Positions 45,874 through 59,070 of a stretch of DNA of 64,000 nucleotides are shown piece by piece; within the stretch, counting starts at the first letter, position 1; the number at the start of each line of letters is the position of its first letter. Made by a program: the position numbers and the translations under genes. The notes under the pieces were generated by a model that saw nothing but the letters and a program-made list of their open reading frames with translations, made no database searches and was not told the DNA's origin. This stretch comes from Petrosia ficiformis (Eukaryota; Porifera; Demospongiae; Haplosclerida; Petrosiidae). The stretch covers positions 2,093,501 to 2,157,500 of the forward strand of contig OX345636.1 of assembly GCA_947044365.1 (NCBI GenBank), written 5' to 3'.

Positions 45874-48430
45874 TTAAGCTGAAGCGGCGGTGAAATGAAA
45901 GAAGTCAGCCAATCTGTTGTAACCAATGCAATTAGAGAGGGTATCAATAGAATACTAAACATATATCAGAGCTGTAGCAGGGAATGATAGTACTCTTGTA
46001 TCTCAAAGTTAGTGTTTACAGTGATTAAAGGACTGATTGTCATCAACCAATGGACAAGCTCCTGAACTATTAATTATTACATTTATTCAGGAGCTTTAAA
46101 GGTTAGCAAAATGTATAAATATATAATGATAATTAACACTAATCACAAATAATATTTTGTAATTATGACAAGGTGGCTCAATTTAAATTCAATCTGCATG
46201 ATACCCAATTGCAACTTATGCAATGAAATAATGATAGGATAAAAATGCAACCAAAAATAAATATGTAAAAAGAAATAAATTAATTTTACAGTTGGAATAT
46301 ATACTTCTTCATAATAACATGTTGTTAGTGTACTTCATGTTATTATTATTAGTTGCTTTAAAGCTCTTCTTGCATGACATGCCATGCAAACCCTACAGTG
46401 TCTACACTTGTAGTGCTACAACTAAACAACATCACACAATATAAAATTAATTCAATTTACAGATCAAATCCTCACAAGAGTGACACTATTTTTAATCCAC
46501 ATCATAATTACAGACATAACAGACACATGCATAGTGGAAGTCTTGTGTAACCTCAAATTTAAGCAGTGTAATAAAAAATTAATCATATACATCACAAACA
46601 AGATGATCTCATACATGATATTAAGTGATAAGATGATTAATTATACTGCAAAAATGAAATCATTATTATTTTTGGTATACAATAAATACAATGACTCTAA
46701 TAATTAGAATATTTTGTATAATTATGTTACACATGTATAAACCATGTTGCCTTGCATGTAGTTAGTTGTATATTTTGCATCTAAACCACATCAAAAATGA
46801 AAGTGTTAATTCATAGTATATGGCCAAATAAACACTTAACCACATGAAATGATTGCTATGGAAACATATAATTATTAACATGATGTGGTCTAAGAATAGT
46901 GTCACTTGGATGACTCACCAGGGAAAAAACTTTTAAATTTAATTTTATTACTATTATTACGATGTTGTTTAGGCATAGTAATATATTTGTAGATCATGTA
47001 GGCCTTTCATGGAGGGAAGAGCTTTAGCCCAACAATATATCATTTAGCTATGTAATTAAATAATTTTAATAATATTATATCTAAATTATGTCATATATAA
47101 TTATATCTATAATTATAACTAATGATAATTATGTTCAACATGACACACCTACTCATGCCATATCAGGTTTACAATGACCTTACCCTCGTGCTTGAATAAT
47201 ATAAATCTGATATACAATCAGACTGATATATATGCAACATTAGTACAACTTTTGAAAACTAAGTTTTGTAGTTACACATTTTGTAGGCTACACAATGGCA
47301 TATGTCAAGAAGCATGAAATAACCATGAAAACAATTCTTTTTATTTATTTATTGTATTATTGTATAATTAATTATATTGATACTGATACATAGTTACACT
47401 ATAACAACTAAATCCATATAGATGATATATTAAAATTTAAGTTCGCACAATTGAATTCAGTAACTGTTATACACTCAATATCCTTCAACCTTGTCTCGAG
47501 GCCAGACATTCACGAGGGAGTAATGGAACATCTGGACAAACTCACAGGGAATATATCAGAGGAAGTCATGTGACTTCCGTGAAAGTATGTGTGATAATTT
47601 GAAATGGCCATGTGTTTGTGTTTTGTGTTTAGTGTACTTGAAAAAAGATATACATTAAATCATGTTAAAAACCACCCCTTAAGATTCTAAATAGTCTATA
47701 ATAACTTATCATAATATTAAAAGTAAACAGTAGTAGCTGCTGGCAGAGCATTATTTCACATCACAATTGCATAATAATTGCTTCTTACTCAGGTCTAAGC
47801 CTTACTTAACCTAAATGGTGAATCACTTATTCAAGGATACTTTCATTTCTATCTTCTTTCCAGTTCTTTTCTTTTTGCTTGCACTGTTGAACACTCACCG
47901 CTGTCAAACTTCTTTCTTCTTTCACTGTAAATACTAAATGGTTAAAATATCTAATTTATTTGTAAGTACAGTTGCAAGTATTAAATTCACATTTAGTTGG
48001 TTGTTCAGAATACATATATCTAATACCATAACTACTTTGCCTAATTACATTTGACTAATTGAAACACTATTATTTTAGGGTGCTGTCTAGCTACCTATAT
48101 TTCATGCCAACAATTTAGTATAATGATTATACTACTAAAGTATATGTAATTTTATCTGGACATCAAAAGAGTTTGGAAACCTGCAAAAACATAATTCAAT
48201 TCATTCTAGTGTACATTTTTTGACATTATGTCATAGTAACATCACGCACGTAGCCACAACATCCTCTGTGAAAATTAACAAACTAAAATAATGTATTCCT
48301 TTTTTGAAGTTCAATATCACATGCAAGAATTGAATTTCAATTTATTTAGTCATGTGATTTTCCTACTAAGCACACACAGATCGTTCCCCCACTAAAATAG
48401 GCAAACACTGAGATATATAATAAGTCATTG
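45874..48430. other. Duplicated 5' flank of gene 4
   Basis: No gene. Positions 45880-47930 parallel 30340-31980. Differences include a 300-base longer MITE (46479-46906) and an extra AT-rich piece near 47330-47460. Positions 47930-48300 are a CACTGC-family MITE arm similar to 33890-34230. Confidence 0.55.
46479..46906. mobile_element. Full-length AGTGACACT MITE
   Basis: The ends AGTGACACTATTTTTAATCC and, inverted, AGTGACACTATTCTTAGACC pair across 428 bp. This is the long form of the 30943-31064 element. There is no coding capacity beyond chance. Confidence 0.6.
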
Positions 48431-51400
48431 GACAGAGATTCTACCGAAGTTTATTTGTCAGCTAACTATAACATGTTTTTTTTCAAAAATACAATTTGGT
48501 CTATAGCTATGTCCTTTATCATAGTAGCTATTAAAAAAAAATTCCCTAATAAAACCTTGGATGCAGTGCAAAAACAAAATGGTTAAAATATCTAGTTTAG
48601 TTGGTAGTACAGTTGCAAGTATTAACCCTTAGAGCACATAGATGTAACATTTGACCCCTACGTTAATCGAAGTGTGTTCCTAGCATTACGAAGCACTAAA
48701 AATATTTGTAATTGGTGTCAGGGATAAGCCCATGAAAATGGCTAAAAACGTTGATGGTTTTTTGGCCACCCTTTGCCTTGAATAACACATATGTGGGGAA
48801 TTTTAAAGGGGGTGTCCTCCCATTAATGGGCTTGAAAAAGGGTGCAGGCCCTTTGACACCCACGCAATTTGGGGGTTCAAGTGATCCACTACCAAAATTG
48901 AAATATTTTTTGATTTCTTAATTTTTATCTGCCCCTGAAACACATTTTGATCAGTGTATTGCTGTTTTGTGGGTTAGACCACTTCTCAGGCCTTCAATTA
49001 TTAGTAACAAATGGAAACACAACTCATTAGTTTTGACACTATCACTGGCATCCAAAGAATTGTTTCAATCCAATTATTTATATGTTCCCCAATGTTCATA
49101 CTTGGCAAGCAAACTAATAATTATTATAAATTATTTATTACAATAATAATTATTATTATGTCAAGTAAAAGCTGAAATCGTGGGTGTAGCTGGTGCCAAC
49201 ATGCGGTGGGGTTGTTTTGTTTGGCTCAGTTGCAGTCAAAAGAGGGAGAACACGAATTAATCCTACAGACCTCTTGGGGTTTTTCGAGTCCTGGTAAGCA
49301 AGTTGGTAGAAGTAGTACTTCATGTCGAAAAAGGAGCCAAGTTTGAGGTAGAGAAAGTGAACTGTAACCAAAATATATGCAACAGAGACACCAGTGTTGG
49401 AAATGGGGAGAAGTTTGAAAAACAAGCTCAGTCCTCTAAGAGTCAAATTAACAATTGTTGGTTGTTCAGAATACATTTGACTAGTTGAAGCACTGTCATT
49501 TTAGGGTGCTGTCTAGCTGTTCATATTTCATGCCAACAATTTAGTATATGTTTATACATTTGTATATGAAATTTTATCTGGACATCAAAAGGGTTTGGAA
49601 ACCTACGAAAACATAAGTCAATTTATTCTAGTGTACATTGTTGCACATTATGTCATAGTAAAATCATGCATGTAGCCACAACATCCTCTATGACAAGTGG
49701 CAAACTAAATTAAATTGGCGTGTTATTTCAGAATATTGTATTCTTACTTTGAAGTTCAATAACACAGGCAAGAATTTAATTTCAAGCTACTTAGACATGT
49801 GATTTTCCTACTAAGCACCCATGCACCGAACATTCACCCACTAAAACATATCAACACAAAATTAAATGTATGTGAGACCACAGAAATTTCGCCAACAAAA
49901 ATAGCTGATGTAATCAGTTTTATGGGCTCCTGTTATCACTTATCAGATCATATAATCATTTTGTGATCTATCATTGAAATTTTTTCGTTATACCAGTCTC
50001 TATATTTATGTAATGTCTCTAAACAAATTATAATTTGGAATAGTACACTTTAACTAACATGGTGGATAAACCTGTCACACTACACAAACTGTAAATTAAA
50101 AATCTGAAGTTGCTCACACTAACCATGCACCATGAATACAAATTTACAGTATTTTCCATTCCATTAGAGAGTCTTCTACACATTAATTATGAATTAAGCG
50201 ATTGTGAGAAATTAATCACTTATAGGAGTTTGGATGAAATCCTTACCTACATAATACAGCCTTTGTATAAACTGATTATACACTGCAAAAAATAAATTGT
50301 TAAAGTAACCATTTTATTGGCTAGTACAGTTGCAAGGAATAGCATGAGTTTCAATTTAGATTGTCAATTATCACAGAGGATGTTTTGGCTACATGCATAT
50401 ATGTTACCATGACATAAAATGCACCAAGTATTGGTAGCTATATATAAATTAAATTGTGTTTGCGGGTTTACAAACCTTTTTGATGTGCAGATACAAGTAC
50501 ATGTACTTTAGTATAAATTATACTAAACCTTTGACATGAAATATGCACAATAAAATTTTAGTGATTCAACTATAATTGAATATAATTAGTACAAAGTATC
50601 TGTGGTATATTATGTATGTATTCTGAACAACCAACTAATTGTTAAATCCGTGCAACTCTACTAACAACTATTATTCAATATAGATGATGTGTTTCATACA
50701 ATGTGGCAATAATTCTAGAATATAATCTTATAACAATTTAATAACAACTCATTAGTTCATGTTCTCTATATTTTCCAGGATTTTCCTCAGTGAATGATTT
50801 GGAAATGGTGGAACTACAGATGTGATGGCTGTTTCTTGTTGTTGACAAGTTATCTACATGTTTACTACAGTGGCGAATAGTTGGTAAATAGTTCCCAACT
50901 GACTCATATGTTTTTGATGTGATAACCTTTGAACTACATTGGTAATTAACTGGCAGATTTCCCTTAGCATTCGTTATCTCTATTGAGATTAAAAGGCTAC
51001 GAGCTCAGGCATTTGGAAACCATAGTTATTCCACAGTAAGTGTACCCCACTACATATTGTGCGGGACTTATAAACTCATTTATATTAAGTGAAATTATAA
51101 TTCTAAGGTTTTAATTCCACTAAATTATTTGTAACAAATGGAAACATAACTCATTAGTTTTGACACTATCACTGGCATTCAAAGAATTGTTTCAATCCTA
51201 TTATTATTTCTATTTATATATTCCCCATGCAATATTCATACTTGGCAAATTATTTATTACAATAATAATTATTATGTCAGGCAAAAAGCAGAATATTATA
51301 TTACACTACAACATGAAATTATGCTTTTAGAAATAGCCAACAAATTACGTTGACTATATATTTCTGTAGATGAATAATTATATTATTACAATGAAAAGCA

Positions 51401-51590
51401 TACAAAATCATTATATCCAAATAAACTAAATAGATTGAATTATTATCTTCTATGTAACCATTTTAATCACACATATATGGAAAGTGAAAGTGAGGTGTGT
51501 AACAACTGAATCCATGTAGTGGGATGAAGTATTTAACAACATTAATGTTAACCCAACAACTGTAATTCAATAACTATAACTCAATAATCG
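48431..51590. repeat. Large repeat block, copy A2
   Basis: Matches 33755-36560 in order. It carries a piggyBac-type MITE (48626-49442) that copy A1 lacks and lacks the hAT MITE that A1 has. It ends abruptly at 51590, where sequence equivalent to 33835 begins, so copies A2 and A3 are joined out of register. Confidence 0.7.
48626..49442. mobile_element. piggyBac-type MITE (copy 2), chimeric
   Basis: It begins CCCTTAGAGCAC after TTAA (48622-48625) and ends CTCTAAGAG before a mutated TCAA. The left and right parts match the 16842-17428 family, but about 290 bases in the middle (48880-49166) are foreign. Of these, 48997-49166 match 51126-51290 of the surrounding block. The terminal palindrome has decayed (GATGTAACATTTGAC). 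Confidence 0.7.
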
Positions 51591-52345
51591 TAGTATTTTA
51601 AAAAAAACCTTGGATGCACTGGCGAGCCCAATGATTAAAAAATCTAATTTAGTTGTTAGTGCAGTTGCAAGTATTAAATTAACAATTAGTTGGTTGTTCA
51701 GAATACATACCTACTTTGTTCTAATTACATTTGACTAGCTGAAGCACTATTATTTTAGGGTGCTGTCTAGCTATTCATATTTCATGCCAACAATTTAATA
51801 TATGTTTACTACTAAAGTATATGTAATTTTATCTGGACATCAAAAGGGTTTGGAAACCTACGAAAACATAAGTCAATTTATTCTAGTGTACATTGGTGCA
51901 CATTATGTCATAGTAAAATCATGCATGTAGCCACAACATCCTCTATGACAAGTGGCAAACTAAATTAAATTGGCGTGTTATTTCAGACTCATCAAAAGGC
52001 TTTGACAACCTGCAAAAACATAATTCAATTCATTACTCACATAGCCACAACATTCTCTATTCAGTGGCGGTTCTAGGATTTTATTTTTGGTGGAGCAGGC
52101 CCCGTGCAGCGAAAACATTTTTATATCATTAATTATTCATAGTGGGTGTGGTCAATTAAAATTAATCAATTAGTGCAAACCAGTCTACATGCTCGCTCGC
52201 TATAGCCCCCCCATGCTAGCGCCGCCACTGTCAATAACACATGCAAAAATTGAATTTCAATTTATTTAGACATGTGATTTTCCTACTAAGCACCCACAGA
52301 ATGTTCCACCACTATTGAGTGTAAGTATATAATAAGTCATTGGAT
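51591..52345. repeat. Partial repeat block joining A2 and A3
   Basis: Corresponds to 33835-34680, including a shortened copy of the hAT MITE (52066-52229) in which about 110 internal bases and the left flanking TTCAATAAC are missing. Confidence 0.6.
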
Positions 52346-55300
52346 AGAGATTCTACTGTAGTTTTTTTGTCAGCTAACTATAACATGTTTTTTTTTCAAA
52401 AACACAATTTGGTTTACATGTCCTTTATCATAGTAGCTATTTAAAAAAATTAAATTTCCTAATAAAAGCTTGGATGCACTGCAAAAACAAAATGGTTCAA
52501 ATATCTAGTTTAGTTGTTAGTACAGTTGCAAGTATTAACCCTTAGAGCACTGATGTGACATAGATATGACATTTGACCCCTACATTATTCTGAGTGTGTT
52601 CCTAGCATTACAAAGCACTAAAAATATTTGTAATTGGTGTCAGGAATAAGCTCATGAAAATGGCTAAAAAACCCTTTGCCCTGAATTACATGTATGTGGG
52701 AAATTTTAAAGGGGGTATCCCCCCGTTAATGAGGCGTGAAAGGTGGTGCAGCCCTTATTCTGCCCACATAATTTGGGGGTTCTGAAATTCCGGCATGCAA
52801 TTTGGTAGGCATTTCCTTGGTGTAAAACCCAAAATCGTGGATGTAGCTGGTGACAACATGCAGTAGGTCATTTTGTTTGCCCCAGTTGCAGTCAAAAAAA
52901 AGGAGAACACTGCATTTAAATTAATCCTACGAAACTGTTGGGGTTTTTCGAGTCCTGGTAAGCAAGTTGGCAGAAGTAGTACTCCATGTCGAAAAAGGAG
53001 CCAAGTTTGGGGTAGAGAAAGTGAACTGTGGCCAAAATATATGCACCAGAGACACCAGTGTTGGAAATGGGAAGAGGTTTGAAAAACAAGCTCAGTCCTC
53101 TAAGAGTCAAATTAACAATTAGCTGGTTGTTCAAAATACATGTATCTGATACCATATCTCCTTTGTTCTAATTACATTTTATCTAATTGAAGCACTATTA
53201 TTTTAGGGTGCTGTCTAGCTACTCATATTTCATGCCAACAATTTAGTATATGATTATACTGACTACTAAAGTATATGTAATTTTATCTGAACATCAAAAG
53301 GATTTGGAAACCTACGAAAACATAAGTCAATTTATTCTAGTGTACATTGGTGCACATTATGTCATAGTAAAATCATGCATGTAGCCACAACATCCTCTAT
53401 GACAAGTGGCAAACTAAATTAAGTTGGCGTGTTATTTCAGAATATTGTATTCTTCATTTGAGGTTCAATAACACAGGCAAGAATTGAATTTCAAGCTACT
53501 TGACATGTAATTTTCCTACTAAGCACCCACAGAATGTTCACCCACTAAAACATGTAAACACAAAACTAAATGTGTGTGAGACAACAGAAATTTCCCCAAC
53601 AAAAATAGGCGATGTAAGCAGTTTTATGGGCTCCTGTTATCACTGATCATATAATCATTTGTGATCTATCATTGAAACTTTTAGGAACATTTTCGTTATA
53701 CCAGTCTCTATATTTATGTTATGTCTCTATAAACAAATTATGATTTGGAATAGTACACTTAACTAACATAGATGTATAACTCTTTTGGGATTAGTATGGA
53801 TAAACCTGTCGCACTACACAAATTGTAAATTGAGAATCTGAAGCTGCTCACACTAACCATGCACCATGAATACGAAGTTACAGTATTTTCCATTCCATTA
53901 GAGAGTCTTCTACACATTAATTATGAATTAAGCGACTGAATCAATCACATATAATAATTTGGATGAAATCCTTACCTCTATAATATAGCCTTTGTATAAA
54001 CTGATTATACTGCAAAAAATAAATCGTTAAAATACATTCTGTTGGTTAGTACAGTTGCAAGGAATAGCATGAGTTTCAATATAGTTTGTCAATTGTCATA
54101 GAGAATGTTGTGGCTACATACATATATGTTACTATGACATAAAGTACACCAAGTATTGGTAGATATATATAAATTAAATTGTGTTTGCGGGTTTACAAAC
54201 CTTTTTGATGTCCAGATACAAATACATGTACTTTAGTATAAATTATAAAACATCTTTATACTAAATCTTTGACATGAAATATGAATAGACAGCACCCTAA
54301 AATTTAGTGATTCAACTATAATTGAATATTACTAGTACAAAGTATCTGTGGTATATATAATATGTATGTATTCTGAACAACCAACTAATTGTTAAATCCT
54401 TGTAACTGTACTAATCACTAAATTAATTATTTTAACTGTTTTGTTTGCAGTGTACAAGTTTTTAAACATGAAGTATTATTCAATATATAGATGATGTGTT
54501 TCCTATAATTTTAATACAATGTGGCAATAATTCTAGAATATAATCTTATAACACTTTAAAATAACTCATGAGTTCATGTTTTCCATATTTTCCAGGATTT
54601 TCCTCAGTGAATGATTTGGAAATGGTGGAACTACAAATGTGATGGCTGTTTCTCTTGTTGACAAGTTATCTACATGTTTACTACAGTGGCGAATAGTTGG
54701 TAAATAGTTCCCAACTGACTCATTTTTTTTGATGTGATAACCTTTGAACTACATTGGTAATTAACTGGCAGATTTCCCTTAGCATTCCTTATCTCTATTG
54801 AGATTAAAAGGCTACGACCTCAGGCATTTGGAAACCATAGTTATCCCACAGTAAGTGTACCTCACTATATATTGTGTGGGACTTATAAACTCATTTATAT
54901 TAAGTGAAATTATAATTCTAAGGTTGTAATTCCACTAAATTATTTGTAACAAATGGAAACATAACTCATTAGTTTTGACACTATCACTGGCATGCAAAGA
55001 ATTGTTTCAATCCTATTATTATTTCTATTTATATATTCCCCATGCAATATTCATACTTGGCAAATTATTTATTACAATAATAATTATTATGTCAAGCAAA
55101 AAGCAGAATATTATATTACACTACAACATGAAATTATGCTTTTAGAAATAGCCAACAAATTACATTGACTATATATTTCTGTAGATGAATAATTATTATT
55201 ACAATGAAAAGCATACAAAATCATTACATCTAAATAAACTAAATAGATTGAATTATTGTCTTCTATGTAACCATTTTAATCACACATATATGGAAAGTGA

Positions 55301-56155
55301 AAGTGAGGTGTGTAACAACTGAATCCATGTAGTGGGATGAAGTATTTAACAACATTAATGTTAACCCAACAACTGTAATTCAATAACTATAACTCAATAA
55401 CTGCTTATCACATTTGATCTGAAATGTGTGTAGTAGATATTATCAGTGGTAATAATATTTTCTTAAATTTTATGAAATGTGACAAACATTCAATTGTTCA
55501 AGTATAATTTAGTAGGTACAAATATCTATTTTCAACTTATTAATTAACATTCATTATACTTAAATATTTATACTTTTATAATTATATATCTAAGCAAAGT
55601 TATCATTTGGTTTAGGATTTGCAAATTTTAACTAACACAAATGTATTTCTTTAGACTATATAGCATTAATAAACCTGGTTCACTATAGGGAGTAAATTAT
55701 AAACACACTGTACTAAAGCAATTTAGCGTAAATAAACTGAAGTTGTTCACTATAAATTATACATTATGGAGTGAATATGCTCTGCATGAACACTTCCCAG
55801 TATCTGCAACTTAGCACTTGGTTTTTGGTAGCAATAGTTTATTTATGGTTCCTCCAGTAGTTTACTGACTTATAGTCACATGTCAGTACATAGATATCTG
55901 TCTATAAAAATGAGTTGGAATAGAATTGATTTTGTAGCTACAAAATCAATTCTGTTTCAAACTAAGTAGAATGTACAAAATTAAAATTCAAGCCTTCAGA
56001 GTTATAATGAATATTTATTTCATTCCATAAAAGGATAGTGTTGTACATTAAGTATCAAAATATCATACTTCAAAAACAATCCATTACAGTAATTGCATAA
56101 AGCAAACAACAAAATAATATAATACACTGCAAAATCTATACTTAAAGCTGAACAA
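52346..56155. repeat. Large repeat block, copy A3
   Basis: Matches 33755-37280 almost throughout, with a piggyBac-type MITE (52539-53106) at the same relative position as in A2. No gene. The hairpin with AATTGATTTTGTAGC recurs at 55922-55955. Confidence 0.7.
52539..53106. mobile_element. piggyBac-type MITE (copy 3)
   Basis: CCCTTAGAGCACTGATG follows TTAA (52535-52538). The right end is CTCTAAGAG followed by TCAA, one change from TTAA. At 51670-51690 the block has the empty site (GTATTAAATTAACAATTAG), which shows precise insertion at TTAA. The subterminal palindrome is decayed (TGTGACATAGATATGACA). Confidence 0.8.
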
Positions 56156-56365
56156 CTGACTGAAGGAGTTGAGAAGTATTGCAAGCTCCTGCAGTCAAGG
56201 TCAACAGATGTGATGGTACGTCTCTCTTGTTGTTGATAAGTTTTTATTATATAGATATTTGTCTGTGAAAATGTGTTGGAATAGCCACAAAATCAATTCT
56301 GTTTCAAACAAAGTCTTATTATTGTTTACTCCATACTTCAAAAACAATCCATTACAATAATTGTG

Positions 56366-56639
56366 TCTTTGTCTCACTACCAACAGGATACGGAAAATCT
56401 TTGATTTACGGAATTCTACCACTAGCTTTTGATATATTTAGAGGTAGGAAGAATAGTGATATATATATTATATTAATTTATTTATTTATTTTGATGTAAC
56501 AGAACAGCAAGGCAGCATAGTTGTCTGTGTTAGTCCGTTGACATCCTTAATGATGGATCAGAAAAAGAAATTTTCTCTATCAGGAATTACAACAGAGTTT
56601 GTTGGTGAAGATCAAATTGACAAGAGTGTTATTACTCGA
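56366..56639 (+). pseudogene. RecQ-like helicase fragment (Walker A to motif Ia)
   Basis: Two exons joined by a 59-bp intron (56444-56502, GTAGGAAG ... TGTAACAG). Exon A reads VFVSLPTGYGKSLIYGILPL with the Walker A lysine, then AFDIFRG; exon B reads EQQGSIVVCVSPLTSLMMDQ followed by KKKFSLSGITTEFVGEDQ. A good donor (GTAATAAGT) follows at 56640, but no later helicase motifs (DEAH and beyond) are present. The start coincides exactly with the breakpoint of repeat block A3/B2, so the 5' part was never included. RecQ-type SF2 helicases of this kind are abundant and often transposon-associated in sponges; that statement is from general knowledge. Confidence 0.65.
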
Positions 56640-56760
56640 GTAATAAGTTACATCTACACTTTTGTCACCAGAAGGATAGCCAACCTTTACCTACATATAT
56701 AAAAGATATAAGCATTTAATAAAAGTTAGCAATTGATTACAGCATGCAACTAACCAATAC

Positions 56761-57222
56761 AGGTATATCCTTATCTCCTGTAGACCTACTGTCTGCAGAC
56801 CTGGTTGGTGTCGAACTATCAAAAGTTGAGAGAGTTTCATCAACTACAAATTGTCTTGAAGAACATTCAGATTCATCACGAGTTCTTTTTCTACCGCCAG
56901 TAAAATACCTACTAATTAAATCAGTGATCTCCTTCTTTTCATTCTCCACTTTCTTCTGTAAATCTGGTAAACCTTCAGCTTTTCTCTGACACTTGTGACA
57001 AATATAGTCCTGATGTTTGTCAAAAATCAGCGAAACCTTTCTTCCATAACTGGCAGCACTCAACTCATCTAACACTCCAACAGCTTTCTTGGCACTTTCA
57101 CCTGATAACCTCTTCCTTTTAGTCTTCATAGAACCTTGAATAATGTCAGCATTACACAAGAAGCAGAAAACAGTCATCGCTAAATCTACAGTTCCACGTG
57201 GCTGCGTTTTTATAACACCCAC
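56761..57222 (-). CDS. ZAD-like zinc-finger first exon, protein unrecognised
   Basis: An open 154-codon exon ending in a GTATTGG donor at 56760. It has C20-x2-C23 (FCFLC) and C75-x2-C78 (ICHKC) about 52 residues apart, as in ZAD-type zinc-binding domains, then a charged helical stretch (LPDLQKKVENEKKEITDLI, 86-104) suited to a coiled coil, then a Ser/Thr/Arg-rich tail. A TATAAAA box lies at about 57210, overlapping the first codons, so translation may really start at Met16 (57177). A decayed copy of its 5' half occurs at 24080-24260 together with the same upstream sequence. Later exons are not seen; they may be missing. It is probably part of a transposon with ends at 57345. Confidence 0.5.
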
Positions 57223-57345
57223 TTGAAACAGCCACCAGCCCCTTATCGCCTACCCTACTTCCGGTAGTTTTCAGAACAAACGCTATACAGTCAGTTGGCC
57301 AGACCCTTCCTTCGTAGTAGGTTGGGTCTGGCTCCGCGAGACTAG
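57223..57345 (-). mobile_element. Terminal inverted repeat of the ZAD/RecQ element
   Basis: Read on the minus strand: TAGTCTCGCGGAGCCAGACC, then CTACTACGAAGGAAGGGTCT, then CAACTGACTGTATAGCG and TTTGTTCTGAAAACTACCGG. The same succession heads the element at 23953-24800, and its first 60 bases form both ends of the MITE at 58527-58810. Confidence 0.6.
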
Positions 57346-57950
57346 GGGATGCACCCCCTTCAAACTCCCATCAAAAGTGGGACATCCACCCCCCTTTACA
57401 ATTCCCCTTGTACTCAATATTTAGAGCAAAGGGCTGTGTTTTTTCTCTGTATATTTTGTTGTGTTACTATTTCCCTTATTGTTTCTAATTGAAAGTAGTG
57501 ATGTACTATCCATTAGGAATATAATGGTTGTTATTACATTCCGTTATAAGAATGATTATAATTATTATATTGTGTTCAAGTACACATGTACTATACATCA
57601 GGAACATTGTACATATATGTATAGGTTGCTAAATAGAATGTCAACATTCGGTTTACTACATTGACACAGTTACTGAAACTGTACAAATTGTACCATTAGG
57701 CACTATACTTAAGAACACGAATACCTAAGACCACAAAACAATTACAAGATACTTTGAAATAAGTGGCTTATAAGTGGATACTACCATAATCTCCTCTTTG
57801 GGGAGCTGTTGTGGAACTTGCTTTGTGCACTGCACCCATCCATCCAGTTTTTATTTATGATTTAATACTCAATTTTAGGAGTATTCAGATTTACATCACT
57901 CAGCTTCACACTTCACATAGTGGTCAATCATTTAATGAGCGTGGGCGTTA
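57346..57950. repeat. Repeat block B2
   Basis: Matches 38745-39215 and then 40147-40300, with the intervening 930 bases absent. No gene. Confidence 0.65.
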
Positions 57951-58526
57951 GGTACGATTTTCTTTTTTTATTGCAGAATTCAAAAGTCCGTCCCATGCAC
58001 TGGTCAGCGCAGTCGAATGGAATCCATAACTAGTTGGGTGGAACGATGTATGAGAGGCCGAACAACCCAGTCATCACGGCATATTTTCCTCCATTTTTTC
58101 TAATTAATATTCATTATGATGACGTTTTAATTGATATTTTTCAATGAATATGATTAATATAACTATTTCATAATCTGTATGTAATATGACGACACATTTT
58201 TCTAAATACTAAATACGGAAATTTACTGACTAAAACGAACATAATTAACTTTAATAATAGTAATATAACTTTCCACGCCCATAATTTTAAATTTGAAAAT
58301 TAAAAAAATGGAAGATTGTCTGTTCCAGGGACGAATAGAACTGTAAGTTCTGGGATCATGACGGGAATGAGTCTAATATGTGTATTATGTGAATCAATGT
58401 ATCGATATTAGTTTGTATATGATCTAAATGAGCTAGATTTCCATCAGACACTGTACTAAAGAATGTGTTTATCATTACAGAATGGTGTTGATAACGTATA
58501 TATACGATTAGAATATGGATTATATA
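57951..58526. other. Gene-free spacer
   Basis: Unique AT-rich sequence. A TTTTTTTATTGCAG acceptor-like tract at 57963-57976 precedes a GC-richer patch (to 58080) with no long frame. Nothing supportable. Confidence 0.4.
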
Positions 58527-58810
58527 TAGTCTTGTGTAGCCAGACCCAATCTACTACGAAGGAAGGGTCTGATCAACTGACTGTACTATCATTCGTCTAG
58601 AGCGTCATGTATCTGGCAAACTGGTAATTGAATTCATACAGCTAGCTAAGTATAGTTATGAATATACTTATTTTGATTATGAATATTATTAGCGGTTTGT
58701 TGCCCACTAAAATAGCCAAAAATCTGGCTAAACTGTTGACGGACGCTATATAGTACAGTGGGTTGACTTGATCCTTCCTTTGTAGTAGGCATCTGGCTAC
58801 GCTAGACTAG
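58527..58810. mobile_element. MITE with TAGTCT...GTAGCCAGA ends
   Basis: The left arm has TAGTCTTGTGTAGCCAGACC and CTACTACGAAGGAAGGGTCT. The right arm, inverted, has TAGTCTAGCGTAGCCAGATG and CTACTACAAAGGAAGGATC. The arms pair over about 60 bases. They match the end of the ZAD/RecQ element at 57345, so this is a deletion derivative mobilised by the same transposase. Confidence 0.7.
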
Positions 58811-59070
58811 AGCATATACTGATGGCTGGCTCACTGTTGGTACTTGTATTTTATGTCTATACATGTATTTCATGTGTACTTACACACAATGTACATGTTG
58901 TAGTACATGTACACTTGCATACATGCATTCATATTTGTAATATGTGTTGGTTTTTTTTTTGCAGGACTATTTCATTTTTGTTAGTAATGAGTATTGAGTA
59001 CTGTACAGAAGATTACTGCTCACATAGAAACCAGTGCAAGACAATGCCAGGTAACTAACTGAACGTATGT

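Noticed and set aside
58967..59051. Exon-like segment between TTTTTTTTTGCAG and CCAG|GTAACTAAC, encoding a cysteine-containing peptide
   Set aside because: Good splice-like signals but only 84 bases, with no neighbouring exon or recognised domain; it cannot be told from chance.
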